DNA from: Geomonas anaerohicana
GTDB lineage: Bacteria; Desulfobacterota; Desulfuromonadia; Geobacterales; Geobacteraceae
Direction of reading: 5' to 3'
NCBI RefSeq assembly: GCF_016458305.1
Contig: NZ_JAEMHL010000002.1
Location: forward strand, 248,001 to 312,000
DNA: 64,000 nt
The notes beneath the pieces were generated by a model, which saw only the letters and a list, made by a program, of their open reading frames with translations, ran no database searches and was not told the origin of the DNA. The first letter of the stretch is position 1; each line of letters opens with the position of its first letter. This document shows, one piece after another, positions 25,044 to 33,650 of the stretch. The position numbers and the translations under genes are program-made.

Positions 25044-25349
25044 TCACCAACCGCAACACATACCCAGATTTAAAGGATGTAATTCTTTTCTGCCTTCATA
25101 TTTTTGAAGTTGCTCTTCCTCTATCAGACTTATATTCATCCAATTAGTGGCAGTGGTCCTCCAGTATTTGTCTCTTGTAGCCTTTACTTGGATAGGCACA
25201 GTGCGGCATTTATCGTCCGTGGCAAGGACATCATAGACTGGGACATTATGCGTAAAAGTTGTTGCTATGAGTCCGAGGCGTGACAATTCAGCGCAGACAA
25301 GATGCTCCGCTAGCCGACCAGCAAGCAAATTCCTTCTCGCCTTTGTCAT
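25044..25349 (-). pseudogene. PD-(D/E)XK nuclease-like protein, C-terminally truncated
   Basis: Starts MTKARRNLLAGRLAEHLVCA with AGGAG before the ATG at 25349. The pattern GRLAEHLVCAELSRLGL, PVYDVLATDD and VPIQVKATRDKYW fits the core of a small Holliday-junction-resolvase or DUF4365-type nuclease (Asp plus Q-x-K). After about 75 residues the resemblance ends, and the frame closes with an unrelated tail (HPLNLGMCCGW). It is 101 residues against roughly 130-160 for intact relatives, so it is probably inactive. Confidence 0.5.
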
Positions 25350-25468
25350 CTTCTTCTCCTGTACAACGGGGGCGGCCTTCACCGGCGGCGTCAGCCGTTC
25401 GTGTCTAAGGATGTCTCAACTCGCTAGGTTGGACCCACTTCTCCCTAGCCACCTCCACTATAGATTAT

Positions 25469-25837
25469 TTAACTGCCATCCCTACTTGGCCACTGAGTGA
25501 TCAAGGGCACACCAAATTCCCATTCGATTCGTAGGGCGTAAATATCAAATTTTTCAATTATACTGAGTAGGTTTAATTTGTAACAGTCCGGGAAATTGTA
25601 ACTCGTGAAAATCCCCACTAAAGAACCTGAGATATCAACTTCGAATTCACTACTATCACTTGATATTGAAACAAATCTGTATTCGTTTTCGTACTGCCAC
25701 AGTAAATCTTTTGAAAATAATATTGCTTCACGGTGAGCGACTATATGTTCCAGCACTTCTAACTCTAGATTGTCATTGCTACTTAAATCCACATCAAACT
25801 CTGACGGGGTGTCGGGTGCCAGGTCTTGAAATATCAC
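25469..25837 (-). pseudogene. DUF2971-family protein, C-terminal fragment
   Basis: A frame of about 120 residues ending a DUF2971-like protein. The hallmark is FSKDLLWQYENEYRFVSI followed by ISGSLVGIFTSYNF. The first ~120 residues of the family are missing: upstream on the minus strand the frame meets a TAG within seven codons of the GTG. DUF2971 genes are frequent in defence islands. This segment is clearly AT-richer than its surroundings. Confidence 0.6.
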
Positions 25838-25927
25838 CTTTTTCAGTGATACGGGGGCATGCTATGCGTTTACCCTAACAAGGTGCAGACGTGTCGTGAC
25901 GATGAAGCGGCTATGCTACTGCGCCCT

Positions 25928-26686
25928 TTATGTTCTTACTTCCAAAAACGCTTTCCCCTTTGTGCTTAGCTTGGGTCGCCCTTTGTGCATGGAGACCAGA
26001 TCGAGCTTTACCAGTGCTCGAACAACATCGGCTGCTGATTTCCTTTCAAGGTCGTGCAGAAGAGCTACCACACCTGAAGAATCCTGTACTGCCAACCGCT
26101 GCAGCAACGTGATCGACGCCGTGATTTCTGATTCACCCATTCGACTCCAAAGCCAACGGCTGCCGAAGATGGAGCCGTAGGATTCCAGAATCAGATGGGC
26201 AACTGCGACGACAAACCCGAGACCGATATGAGCACGGTCGATATCGTCCTCTATAGTGAAAGGGTTATCGATCAGTACCGGTCCAAAGGTCCAGCCGAGA
26301 TAGTAGTCGTCATGGGGTTCATAGGCGTGCCCGATACAGCCGAGCATTACGAGTGCTAGCAGGAGGTAAATCGTCCAAAAACACGCCGGGTGGCTCGCGG
26401 AAAGCTGAGTGAAGTAGCAGAGGGAGAGCAGGGCGCAGAAAAAACCGCCACCTATTAGCAACCACATGCTGTCACCGCTTTTCTGCCGATATGCCTCTTT
26501 GGGGCGCAGGAAGTACGATGCAGCCATGAAACCGAGGCTGAGGTTTGCCCCGGTAATGAGAGATGCTCTGTACCCAAGATGGTCGATGACCGGCAGGTCC
26601 ACCAGAGCCAGCGCGAATAACAGAGTGAGAAGGAAGACCACCACTGCGACCGGTGTCAGCAGCACCGTCAAGGCAGCAAAGACCAA
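25928..26686 (-). CDS. Membrane protein with C-terminal winged-helix-like domain; start uncertain
   Basis: A 252-residue frame. About four hydrophobic helices fill residues 1-175 (VFAALTVLLTPVAVVVFLLT, LWLLIGGGFFCALLSL-like segments). A soluble C-terminal ~80 residues resembles a winged helix (ITASITLLQRLAVQD, VVALLHDLERKSAADVVRAL, VSMHKGRPKLSTKGKAFL). The only in-frame start is TTG at 26686. The frame stays open about 30 codons upstream with protein-like sequence (LNEQHKILPALRSRLREAYQ) but no ATG or GTG, so the gene may be truncated at its 5' end. The function is unknown. It borders the decayed island. Confidence 0.5.
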   Translation of the reverse strand: MVFAALTVLLTPVAVVVFLLTLLFALALVDLPVIDHLGYRASLITGANLSLGFMAASYFLRPKEAYRQKSGDSMWLLIGGGFFCALLSLCYFTQLSASHPACFWTIYLLLALVMLGCIGHAYEPHDDYYLGWTFGPVLIDNPFTIEDDIDRAHIGLGFVVAVAHLILESYGSIFGSRWLWSRMGESEITASITLLQRLAVQDSSGVVALLHDLERKSAADVVRALVKLDLVSMHKGRPKLSTKGKAFLEVRT

Positions 26687-26830
26687 GGCATCGTGTCTGG
26701 CGCCTTGGTATGCTTCCCGCAGCCGAGATCTCAGCGCTGGAAGTATTTTGTGTTGTTCGTTCAGTTCAGTCTCCAGAAAAAGGGAAGACGCACAACATTA
26801 AGCCACCAAGGTGACTCCGTTTGCAGTCCC

Positions 26831-27595
26831 CTATGGTTTGGGATTCTTGACCCAATCGGAAATAAGGTCGACCACTTCCTTCTCCAACCCGATGAACCCG
26901 TGCCGGTGCAATGCCTGGCATGGGTCTCCTGTCGGCGAAGTGCCGCCGGTCACGTAGACTTCCTTCTTGATAGGCGCATTTTTCAATTGCTGCATCACCT
27001 GTGGGACGTCCCCGGGGACGCAGATCTTGCACTCGTCGGATTGATGGTGCACGACCAGTACGGGTTGCTTGATCAGTTCGAGTTTTTGCTGGGGGAGGGC
27101 GCCCACCTTTTTGCGGGTGACGCTGGAGGTGAGCACGATGCCGCTTACTTCGTCTTTGCCGGCAACGGTGGCCAGGGCCGCGGCGGATATGGTGCCCATG
27201 CTGGTCCCGACCACCCAGACGGGGGCACCGGCATCGCTCTTTGCGAAGCCGATCACCCGGCGCAGGTCTTCGGCGTGTTCCGGGCTGGTGCGGAAGACTC
27301 CGTCCAGTTCGTCATGATCGGAGGGCTTGCCGACAACCACTACGTTGAAGCCGTTGGCGGCGAAGAGGTCCCTGCTTCTGACCAGGAAGTTGTTGGAGGT
27401 GGGGATGCCGTTTTTTACCGCGATGCCGCCGCTCCCTCCGGTCAGCAGGAGGACGGTGGCCTTGGCTCCTTCGCGTTTCATGTAATAGAAGGGAACAGAT
27501 ACCCCAGGTCTGGTTTCGATGGTCACCAGGCGATCGTTTGCGGCAAAGGCTGGCACCGCAAGACAGAGGAGGATGATGGAAAGCAGTAGGCGCAT
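26831..27595 (-). CDS. Exported alpha/beta hydrolase-like protein
   Basis: A 254-residue protein with a clean signal peptide (MRLLLSIILLCLAVPAFA). The mature part has an alpha/beta hydrolase layout: TGGSGGIAVKNG near the oxyanion site, nucleophile elbow VVGTSMGTISAA, an acid in HHQSDECKICVPGD, and a C-terminal His in LHRHGFIGLEKEV. Three cysteines in the C-terminal half could form a disulfide in the periplasm. No operon partner is evident. The ribosome site is weak. Confidence 0.7.
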   Translation of the reverse strand: MRLLLSIILLCLAVPAFAANDRLVTIETRPGVSVPFYYMKREGAKATVLLLTGGSGGIAVKNGIPTSNNFLVRSRDLFAANGFNVVVVGKPSDHDELDGVFRTSPEHAEDLRRVIGFAKSDAGAPVWVVGTSMGTISAAALATVAGKDEVSGIVLTSSVTRKKVGALPQQKLELIKQPVLVVHHQSDECKICVPGDVPQVMQQLKNAPIKKEVYVTGGTSPTGDPCQALHRHGFIGLEKEVVDLISDWVKNPKP

Positions 27596-27867
27596 GTTGT
27601 TTGCAACTGAATCGGGAGATATTTGTTTGTTGTAAAGTGGTGAGTCTAACCTAATTGATGTGCTGTCATTGTTCAAGCTAAATCTGTAGACACTGCGAAT
27701 TTGACAGGGACAGGGACGGTCTGTGACAGAGGCGGGATGTGGCTGTGAGTGTGGGGGAGGGGAAAAGAAAGGATAGGACCTTTCGGTCGCAAGAAAGGCA
27801 GGAGGGGGGGAGGGCGTAGTCGGAAGGGGAGGGGAGACGCCGCTATTCCGCGGCGTCCAGAGGAGCC
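27596..27867. other. Intergenic region, purine-rich low complexity
   Basis: The last ~110 bp (27750-27850) are a G/A-rich run (GAGGGGAAAAGAAAGG, GGAGGGGGGGAGGG). No gene was seen. A frame extending the upstream hydrolase through here is biased and not credible. Confidence 0.5.
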
Positions 27868-28428
27868 TCATGGGGCACTTTTCGGAACCTGGTAGCGCAA
27901 TTCGGCGAAGCCGGAGCCGAACTGCTGCACTGATACCAAGGACAACGGGGGGGCGACCAGACGACGCGGGAAGAGCGGCTTACCCTTGCCGAGGGTGACC
28001 GAACCTACTTGAACGATTATCTCGTCCAGCAGCCCGGCATCGTGGAACTGACCGGCTAAGTCACCTCCGCCCACAATCCAGATGTTCTTGGGACCGGCCG
28101 CTTTGCTCATTTCTGCATGGACCGGCCGGACGTCTCCTTGGACGAAGTGGATCTCCGCCCCCGCAATGGCTGGCAGCTCCCTGGTGGAGAAGATCCACAC
28201 CGGCTGGGTGTACGGCCACGCCGATCCGGTCTCCCGGGCGACCTCGTCGGCATGACGCAGCATCCACTCGAACGTTGCTGAACCCATCGCCAGCGCGCCG
28301 ACCTCGGCGATGAACGCGGGATAGCTGCTCTCGTCGACGTTGCCTAACGTGAAAAGCCAATTCAGCGAATCGTCTTCGGTGGCAATGAACCCGTCCAGAC
28401 TGGATGCTGCGTAGTACTGTGTCTTCAT
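27868..28428 (-). CDS. Dihydrofolate reductase-like / RibD C-terminal domain protein
   Basis: A 186-residue protein of the YyaP/RibD_C group. The N-terminus YYAASSLDGFIATEDDSLNW matches the DHFR-like fold, with MGSATFEWML and IWIVGGGDLAGQFHDAGLLD forming the NADPH-binding segments. Related proteins reduce pteridine- or riboflavin-like compounds, but most are uncharacterised. The ATG at 28428 follows GAGGGA. An upstream TTG is less likely. Confidence 0.85.
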   Translation of the reverse strand: MKTQYYAASSLDGFIATEDDSLNWLFTLGNVDESSYPAFIAEVGALAMGSATFEWMLRHADEVARETGSAWPYTQPVWIFSTRELPAIAGAEIHFVQGDVRPVHAEMSKAAGPKNIWIVGGGDLAGQFHDAGLLDEIIVQVGSVTLGKGKPLFPRRLVAPPLSLVSVQQFGSGFAELRYQVPKSAP

Positions 28429-28462
28429 AACATCCCTCAAGTTACCGCTTTTCCGGACCAGA

Positions 28463-28834
28463 TCACCCTTCCTGTTTCGCCAGCCGCTCGCACAGTTCCT
28501 TGAAGGCCTGGGTCTCCATCTTCAGTTCTACCGGTTTGCCGTTGTCCTGGTAGCCTATGGTGACGAGGCCGCCGACGATCTCGTGCTCCATCTCGGCGAA
28601 GAGGACGGCCTTCGGGTTGATGAGGAGATTGCCGGAGCGGATGAAGCCTCTCTGCTCCAGATCCTGGGCCATCGCTTCCTGCTCGGTCTTGTGCACCTTC
28701 TTGAACAGCTGTTTGCGCACGGCGCTGCCGTCAAACCAGACGTCGATGAGGCGCGTGTCGTCGCCGACGAGCGGGTTTTCGGCCGGTGTGGTGAGTTGGG
28801 CGGCGAGTATCTTGTCGGTGTTGATGTAACGCAT
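28463..28834 (-). CDS. Hypothetical protein
   Basis: A 123-residue soluble protein (MRYINTDKILAAQLTTPAEN, then LINPKAVLFAEMEHEIVGGL). AAAGGAG before the ATG at 28834 gives a well-supported start. No motif or membrane segment was seen and no family was recognised. It is the last gene before the sulfur cluster and reads away from it. Confidence 0.6.
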   Translation of the reverse strand: MRYINTDKILAAQLTTPAENPLVGDDTRLIDVWFDGSAVRKQLFKKVHKTEQEAMAQDLEQRGFIRSGNLLINPKAVLFAEMEHEIVGGLVTIGYQDNGKPVELKMETQAFKELCERLAKQEG

Positions 28835-29040
28835 GGGAAACTCCTTTTCTGAACCCCTGGCAGGATGAGCGTGCATTGGCCGGGACTGTACATTGTTTTT
28901 TGGCCGGATTCAACGAAAGAGAGTGGATGGACGACTGCTCTGCCTGGCGGGAGATCGTATTCCAGGAGGTTTCAGCCGAAGAAAAAAAGTCAATGATTTC
29001 CGCGTAATGCTGCTGCGACACCAAAAAAAACAAAAAAATG

Positions 29041-29093
29041 TTGACAGGAAGTGACTGAAGGTTTATACACAAGTCTACAAAAACGACAGGGTA
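29041..29093 (+). promoter_or_regulatory. rrf2 promoter with overlapping operator-like motif
   Basis: TTGACA (29041-29046), 17 bp and TATACA (29064-29069) form a strong promoter. Immediately after it, GTCTACAAAAACGACAGGGT (29073-29092, then A) covers the probable start point. The same motif recurs at 37701-37721 (16 of 21 identical) and in related form at 52065-52086. Its position at +1 of the regulator gene suggests autorepression. Confidence 0.65.
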
Positions 29094-29097
29094 ATAG

Positions 29098-29559
29098 ATG
29101 ATATCGAAGAAAACCAAATATGGCCTCAAGGCCCTCATCTACCTCGCACGCCAGTACGAGCAGGGACCGATCCTGATCGCGGACCTCGCGCGTGACGAGA
29201 ATATACCCAAAAAGTTTCTGGAAGCCATCCTGCTTGCCCTGAAAAACAGCGGTATCCTGCAGAGCCGGAAAGGGAAGGGGGGCGGCTACTACCTGGGGCG
29301 TTCACCCCGGCTGATTACCATGGGGCAGGCCATCCGTGTCATGGAAGGTCCCCTGGCTCCGGTTCCCTGCGTGAGCGAGACCGCGTACGCGAAGTGTACC
29401 GAGTGCGGCAACGAGAACACCTGCGGCATCCGGTTGGTGATGAAGGACGTGCGCGACGCGATCGCGCAGATCCTGGACAACACAACCCTGGCCGATGTGC
29501 TCAACCGCGTCGACCACGCCGAACTCTCTGAAAAGAACGTCATCGATTTTTGTATCTAG
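29098..29559 (+). CDS. Rrf2-family transcriptional regulator (CymR/IscR/CysR-like)
   Basis: A 153-residue winged-helix regulator. The family start [20 protein letters not shown], recognition helix [19 protein letters not shown] and wing [12 protein letters not shown] are all present. Four cysteines lie in the effector region (C91, C100, C103, C109), close to the IscR cluster ligands but with one extra, so a [2Fe-2S] or thiol sensor is plausible. It heads the sulfate-binding-protein operon, and motif copies lie upstream of several sulfur genes. Rrf2 members CymR and CysR control sulfur uptake in other bacteria. I infer it is the local sulfur regulator. Confidence 0.88.
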   Translation: MISKKTKYGLKALIYLARQYEQGPILIADLARDENIPKKFLEAILLALKNSGILQSRKGKGGGYYLGRSPRLITMGQAIRVMEGPLAPVPCVSETAYAKCTECGNENTCGIRLVMKDVRDAIAQILDNTTLADVLNRVDHAELSEKNVIDFCI

Positions 29560-29588
29560 CACCGCAGCGCTTTTTTTTGCCTTTAAAA

Positions 29589-29614
29589 CCTATCAAATCT
29601 GTAGACTAAACAGG
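29589..29614. promoter_or_regulatory. Possible Rrf2 operator before the sulfate-binding protein gene
   Basis: CCTATCAAATCTGTAGACTA (29589-29608) read on the minus strand gives AGTCTACA-N5-GATAGG. This resembles the motif at the rrf2 promoter. No clear -35/-10 pair accompanies it, so the gene may also be read from the rrf2 promoter. Confidence 0.4.
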
Positions 29615-29629
29615 AAAAGGAGAATCGCC

Positions 29630-30622
29630 ATGAAGAGACTGATCCGCACCGCTTTCCTCACACTGCTCACCGCAGCACTGCCCCTCACCGCCTTTGCGGC
29701 ACAGGAGTTCCTCAACGTCTCGTACGATCCGACCCGCGAGCTGTACCAGGACTTCAACAAGGCCTTTGCGAAAAAAGGGCACTCCAATGTCACCTTCAAG
29801 CAGTCCCACGGGGGTTCCGGCAAGCAGGCCAGGGCGGTGATCGACGGCCTTGAGGCCGACGTGGTCACCCTGGCGCTGGCCTACGACATCGACGAGATCA
29901 GCGACAAGGCAAAGCTCCTTCCGGAGAACTGGCAGAAGAGGCTTCCCAACAACAGCTCTCCTTACACCTCGACCATCGTGTTCCTGGTGCGCAAGGGCAA
30001 CCCCAAGAAGATCAAGGACTGGAACGACCTGGTGAAGCCCGGCGTTGCCGTCATCACGCCCAACCCCAAGACCTCCGGCGGCGCACGCTGGAATTACCTG
30101 GCGGCGTGGGCCTACGCCCTCAAGCAGAAGGGGGGCAACGAGGCGAAGGCCAAGCAGTTCGTTGCCGAGCTCTTCAAACACGTACCGGTGCTCGATTCCG
30201 GCGCCCGCGGCTCCACCACCACCTTCGTGCAGCGCGGCCAGGGCGACGTGCTGCTCGCCTGGGAGAACGAGGCGTTCCTCGCCGTCAACGAACTGGGCAA
30301 GGACAAGTTCGAGATCGTGGTCCCGTCCTTGAGCATCCTGGCCGAGCCGCCGGTCACCGTGGTGGACAAGGTGGTCGACAAGAAGGGGACCAGGAAACTC
30401 GCCGAGGAGTATGTGAAGTACCTCTACTCGCCCGAGGGCCAGGAGATCGCGGCCAAGCACTACTACCGCCCGCGCGACAAGAAGGTGGCCGCCAAGTACG
30501 CCAAGGTGTTCCCCAAGGTTAAGCTGGTCACCATCGACGACACCTTCGGCGGCTGGCGCAAGGCGCAGAAGACTCACTTCGCCGACGGCGGGGTGTTCGA
30601 CCAGATCTATGGCGTGAAATAA
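29630..30622 (+). CDS. cysP: Sulfate/thiosulfate ABC transporter, periplasmic binding protein
   Basis: A 330-residue Sbp/CysP protein. A signal peptide ends near TAFA. The family signature follows: [19 protein letters not shown], then [20 protein letters not shown] and [20 protein letters not shown]. It binds sulfate or thiosulfate for the CysTWA transporter, whose genes lie about 4.3 kb downstream, separated by the nitrogenase-like genes. GGAGA precedes the ATG. Sbp and CysP cannot be told apart with certainty here. Confidence 0.92.
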   Translation: MKRLIRTAFLTLLTAALPLTAFAAQEFLNVSYDPTRELYQDFNKAFAKKGHSNVTFKQSHGGSGKQARAVIDGLEADVVTLALAYDIDEISDKAKLLPENWQKRLPNNSSPYTSTIVFLVRKGNPKKIKDWNDLVKPGVAVITPNPKTSGGARWNYLAAWAYALKQKGGNEAKAKQFVAELFKHVPVLDSGARGSTTTFVQRGQGDVLLAWENEAFLAVNELGKDKFEIVVPSLSILAEPPVTVVDKVVDKKGTRKLAEEYVKYLYSPEGQEIAAKHYYRPRDKKVAAKYAKVFPKVKLVTIDDTFGGWRKAQKTHFADGGVFDQIYGVK

Positions 30623-30655
30623 ACCGGCGCGCGAGGCACCGTATCAAAGGAGGTC

Positions 30656-30823
30656 ATGGGGAGCATGGAGACGACATCGGAACAGTCTGGCAAGCTGAGC
30701 AGCGACCTCGAGCAAAGGATCCGCCTGGCGCTCCGGGACCTTCGTTACGGCACCGTTACCCTCGTGGTCCAGGACGGGAAAGTGATCCAACTCGACAAAA
30801 ACGAGAAGATCAGGATCCAATAG
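30656..30823 (+). CDS. yezD: YezD-family (DUF2292) small protein
   Basis: A 55-residue protein, easily missed because of its size. AAAGGAGG lies 3 nt before the ATG, and a second ATG lies 9 nt later. The signature is RLALRDLRYGTVTLVVQDGK then VIQLDKNEKIRI, as in DUF2292 proteins. YezD-like genes recur next to sulfur-uptake genes in other bacteria, so the position behind the sulfate-binding protein fits. The molecular function is unknown. Confidence 0.85.
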   Translation: MGSMETTSEQSGKLSSDLEQRIRLALRDLRYGTVTLVVQDGKVIQLDKNEKIRIQ

Positions 30824-30875
30824 CGAAAGAAACGAATAGAGTAGTAGAGAAGAACAACGAGAAAACCACCTGCAG

Positions 30876-30937
30876 CTGACCAGATAAACTGGAGGCCAGG
30901 CTTTAACCGGATGCACGGTTATGCCTGGCCTTTTTTG
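30876..30937 (+). promoter_or_regulatory. Sulfur-cluster leader RNA / attenuator, copy A
   Basis: CTGACCAGATAAACTGGAGG begins the element. CCAG (30880-30883) and CTGG (30889-30892) form a small hairpin with an A-rich loop. Then AGGCCAGGC (30893-30901) pairs with GCCTGGCCT (30923-30931), extended inside by AACCG/CGGTT, and runs into TTTTTT. It lies between yezD and the first NifH-like gene with no promoter of its own visible, so it looks like an intra-operon attenuator. Copies B and C are at 37815 and 52129. Confidence 0.75.
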
Positions 30938-30989
30938 TTTGCATAGCATCAACCCAGCCGCACGGGGATGAAACGCAAAGGGGGAACAG

Positions 30990-31817
30990 ATGGCCGGACG
31001 ACACATTGTCATCGCGGGGAAAAGCGGCACGGGGAAGTCGACAGTGGCGGCCAACCTGGGCGGAGCCCTGGCCGAGGCGGGTAGGCGCGTCCTACTGGTC
31101 GGTTACGACAGCCACCGCAGTTCTGCGGGTACCTTGAGCGGCGGCAATGAGATGGAGGCGTTGCCGGGGTGGCTGCACGGCGAGGATGTCCCCCTCTACG
31201 CGCGCGGCTACCGCGGCACCCTATGCCTCGAGGCCGGAGCGGCCGTGGCACGCAGGGAAGAGTTGGAGAAGGCGCTTCTTGCCCATCCCCTGGTCGAGTC
31301 ATTCCAGCCGGAGTACGTGCTGCACGATTTAACCTGGGAATCCGGCGGGGATGTGCGTCTCCCGGCAGGAGTCGACGGGGTGGTGGGCCTCGTGGCGGTG
31401 ACTTCCGCTGACCGCTGCTCTCTGCATGTGGTGAACGGGCTCTTTGCCTGGCTCAACACCATCGCCGCGGCCAACACGCGACTGGGAGGGGTGGTCGCCA
31501 ACAACCTGTCCGGGCCGCTGCAGGAGGCGATCGTATCCGACTTCGCAGCGCAGACCGGGACCTCGGTGCTGGCCACCATCCCGCACTCCATCATGGTCTC
31601 GGTGAGTGACTTCTACGGCCAGACACTCCTGGAGTCCGCACCCTTCTCCCACGTCACCTACGCCTATCGGAAACTGGCGCGGAACCTCTCCGAGGGGAGC
31701 GCGCTGCGCCGTCCCAAGGCACTGGACGACCACGCCATGCAACGCTGGGCGGGGAAGTGGGGGAGCATCATCGCCGAGCTTGAGACCGGCGTGGTGAACG
31801 GCGGACTGGGCATCTGA
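30990..31817 (+). CDS. NifH-like P-loop ATPase lacking the [4Fe-4S] cysteines
   Basis: A 275-residue paralogue of the NifH/MarH-type gene that follows. The P-loop is [20 protein letters not shown], with Ser replacing the second Gly of the nitrogenase GKGGIGKST. The nitrogenase reductase uses two cysteines per subunit to hold the bridging cluster (about 97 and 132). Here the first region reads [12 protein letters not shown] and the second [11 protein letters not shown], without cysteine. It therefore cannot carry the usual cluster. A role as an assembly or insertion ATPase, or as a modulator of the true reductase, is inferred. GGGGGAA precedes the start. Confidence 0.8.
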   Translation: MAGRHIVIAGKSGTGKSTVAANLGGALAEAGRRVLLVGYDSHRSSAGTLSGGNEMEALPGWLHGEDVPLYARGYRGTLCLEAGAAVARREELEKALLAHPLVESFQPEYVLHDLTWESGGDVRLPAGVDGVVGLVAVTSADRCSLHVVNGLFAWLNTIAAANTRLGGVVANNLSGPLQEAIVSDFAAQTGTSVLATIPHSIMVSVSDFYGQTLLESAPFSHVTYAYRKLARNLSEGSALRRPKALDDHAMQRWAGKWGSIIAELETGVVNGGLGI

Positions 31818-31894
31818 CAGGACTTTTTTCAACCACGATAGCGCAACGGCGCTGCGGCCTTGGGGCCAAACCAACAAGCAAAGGAGCAAACGAC

Positions 31895-32773
31895 ATGTCC
31901 GGCAAAAAAGTGAAAACCATCGCCATCTACGGCAAGGGGGGGATCGGCAAATCGACCACCACCTCCAACATCAGTGCCGCCCTAGCCGCCTCCGGCCTCA
32001 GGGTGATGCAGATAGGCTGTGATCCAAAAAGCGACTCCACCACCACGTTGCGCGGCGGTGGCTACATCCCGACCATCCTCGACACGCTGCGCGAGAAGAA
32101 GAACGTGAAGCTCGACGAGGTCGTCTTCCGCGGCTTCGCCGGCATCTACTGCGTCGAGGCGGGCGGACCCGCCCCCGGGGTAGGCTGCGCCGGGCGCGGC
32201 ATCATCACCTCGGTGGAGCTGTTGAAGCAGCTGCGCGTCTTCGAGGAACTCGATCTCGACATCGTGGTCTACGACGTGCTGGGGGACGTGGTCTGCGGCG
32301 GCTTCGCGGTCCCGGTGCGCGAAGGGATCGCCGACCACGTCTTCACCGTCTCCTCATCCGACTTCATGGCCATCTACGCGGCCAACAACCTCTTCAAGGG
32401 GATCCAGAAGTACTCCAACAACGGCGGCGCCCTCCTGGGCGGGGTGATCGCCAACTCGATGAACTCCGATTACCACAAGTCGATCATCGACGACTTCGTG
32501 GAGAACACGCAGACCCAAGTGGTCGAGTACGTCCCCCGCTCGGTCACGGTGACCCAGTCGGAGCTCCAGGGTAAGACGACCGTCGAGGCCTTCCCCGACT
32601 CCGAACAGGCCAAGGTGTACCGCTCCCTCGCGAACAGGATCTACAACCACACTGAATCCAAGGTGCCCGCGCCGCTCAACGATAAGCAACTGCACGAGTG
32701 GGCCTTCAAGTGGGCCGACACCCTGCTTGCCATCGAGACCGGCGAGGTAAGAAGCAGCGGTGCCAGCATCTAG
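31895..32773 (+). CDS. Nitrogenase-like reductase component (NifH/MarH-like)
   Basis: A 292-residue Fe protein. Walker A is [20 protein letters not shown], the switch region is CDPKSDST, and the cluster ligands are Cys98 in GVGCAGRG and Cys134 in [10 protein letters not shown]. As a homodimer it would hold one [4Fe-4S] cluster and pass electrons with ATP hydrolysis to the D/K-like protein encoded at 44363-47231. Its sequence is of the group IV / Mar type and not classical NifH. GGAG lies about 10 nt before the ATG. The degenerate paralogue lies immediately upstream. Confidence 0.9.
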   Translation: MSGKKVKTIAIYGKGGIGKSTTTSNISAALAASGLRVMQIGCDPKSDSTTTLRGGGYIPTILDTLREKKNVKLDEVVFRGFAGIYCVEAGGPAPGVGCAGRGIITSVELLKQLRVFEELDLDIVVYDVLGDVVCGGFAVPVREGIADHVFTVSSSDFMAIYAANNLFKGIQKYSNNGGALLGGVIANSMNSDYHKSIIDDFVENTQTQVVEYVPRSVTVTQSELQGKTTVEAFPDSEQAKVYRSLANRIYNHTESKVPAPLNDKQLHEWAFKWADTLLAIETGEVRSSGASI

Positions 32774-32801
32774 AGCAAACGGAGCGGGGAGGGGAGGAGG
32801 C

Positions 32802-33650
32802 ATGGCGACTTCATGCACGAGAGAAAAGGTCCTGCACGGGCATCCGTGCTTCGGCGGGGACCGGCACAGGAACGGGCGCATCCACCTCGCCGTGGCGCCG
32901 CGCTGCAACATCACGTGCGGCTATTGCGATAGAAGGCACGACTGCGCCAACGAGTCGCGTCCCGGCGTGACCAGCAGGCTCCTGACGCCGCCGGAGGCGC
33001 TGAAGCAGGTGCGCGGTGTCATGGCCAGCCCCACGTACGGCTCCCTGATCAGAGTCATCGGCATTGCCGGGCCGGGGGATCCCCTGGCCAACGCAGAAAC
33101 CTTCGAGACGTTCACACTGGTGCAGCGGGAGTTCCCGGACCTGCTCTTCTGTCTGAGCACGAACGGGCTGGCGCTCCCCGACAGGATCGGGGACCTTTCC
33201 GGCGTCAACCTGCACAGTCTCACCGTGACCATCAACGCCGTAGACCCGGAGGTGGGGGGGCGGATCTACCGGGAGGTCCGCTACCGCGGCCGCGTCCTGC
33301 GTGGCGCCGAGGGCGCGGAGATCCTGATCCGCAACCAGTTCGAGGGGGTGCGCCTTGCCGCGCAGCGCGGCATGGTGGTCAAGGTGAACATGGTGCTCAT
33401 CCCGGGGATCAACGAGGAGCAGATCCCGCTTGTCGCACAGAAGGCGAGCGAGGCGGGGGCTTTTGTCATGAACGTGATGCCTATCATCCCACAGGCGAAT
33501 CTCGCCCACGTCCCCCGGCCGACCCCAGAGCACCTGGAACAGGTCCGCTCTGCCAACGAAGCCACCATCGCACAGTTCCGCGGCTGCCAGCAGTGCCGCG
33601 CCGACGCGGTCGGCCTGATCGGTGGCTGTGCAAGGAGCCCACAAACATGA
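32802..33650 (+). CDS. NifB-like radical SAM protein (MarB-like)
   Basis: A 282-residue radical SAM enzyme with the NifB signature: HLAVAPRCNITCGYCDRRHD, i.e. C35-x3-C39-x2-C42, then DCANESRPGV. A C-terminal CQQC...GGC set provides further ligands. NifB builds the 8Fe core (NifB-co) of the nitrogenase cofactor from [4Fe-4S] clusters, SAM and sulfur. This version lacks the fused NifX domain, and a separate NifX-like gene occurs at 38315. GGGAGGAGG precedes the ATG. The stop overlaps the next ATG. It implies that the D/K-like enzyme carries a complex Fe-S cofactor. Confidence 0.92.
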   Translation: MATSCTREKVLHGHPCFGGDRHRNGRIHLAVAPRCNITCGYCDRRHDCANESRPGVTSRLLTPPEALKQVRGVMASPTYGSLIRVIGIAGPGDPLANAETFETFTLVQREFPDLLFCLSTNGLALPDRIGDLSGVNLHSLTVTINAVDPEVGGRIYREVRYRGRVLRGAEGAEILIRNQFEGVRLAAQRGMVVKVNMVLIPGINEEQIPLVAQKASEAGAFVMNVMPIIPQANLAHVPRPTPEHLEQVRSANEATIAQFRGCQQCRADAVGLIGGCARSPQT

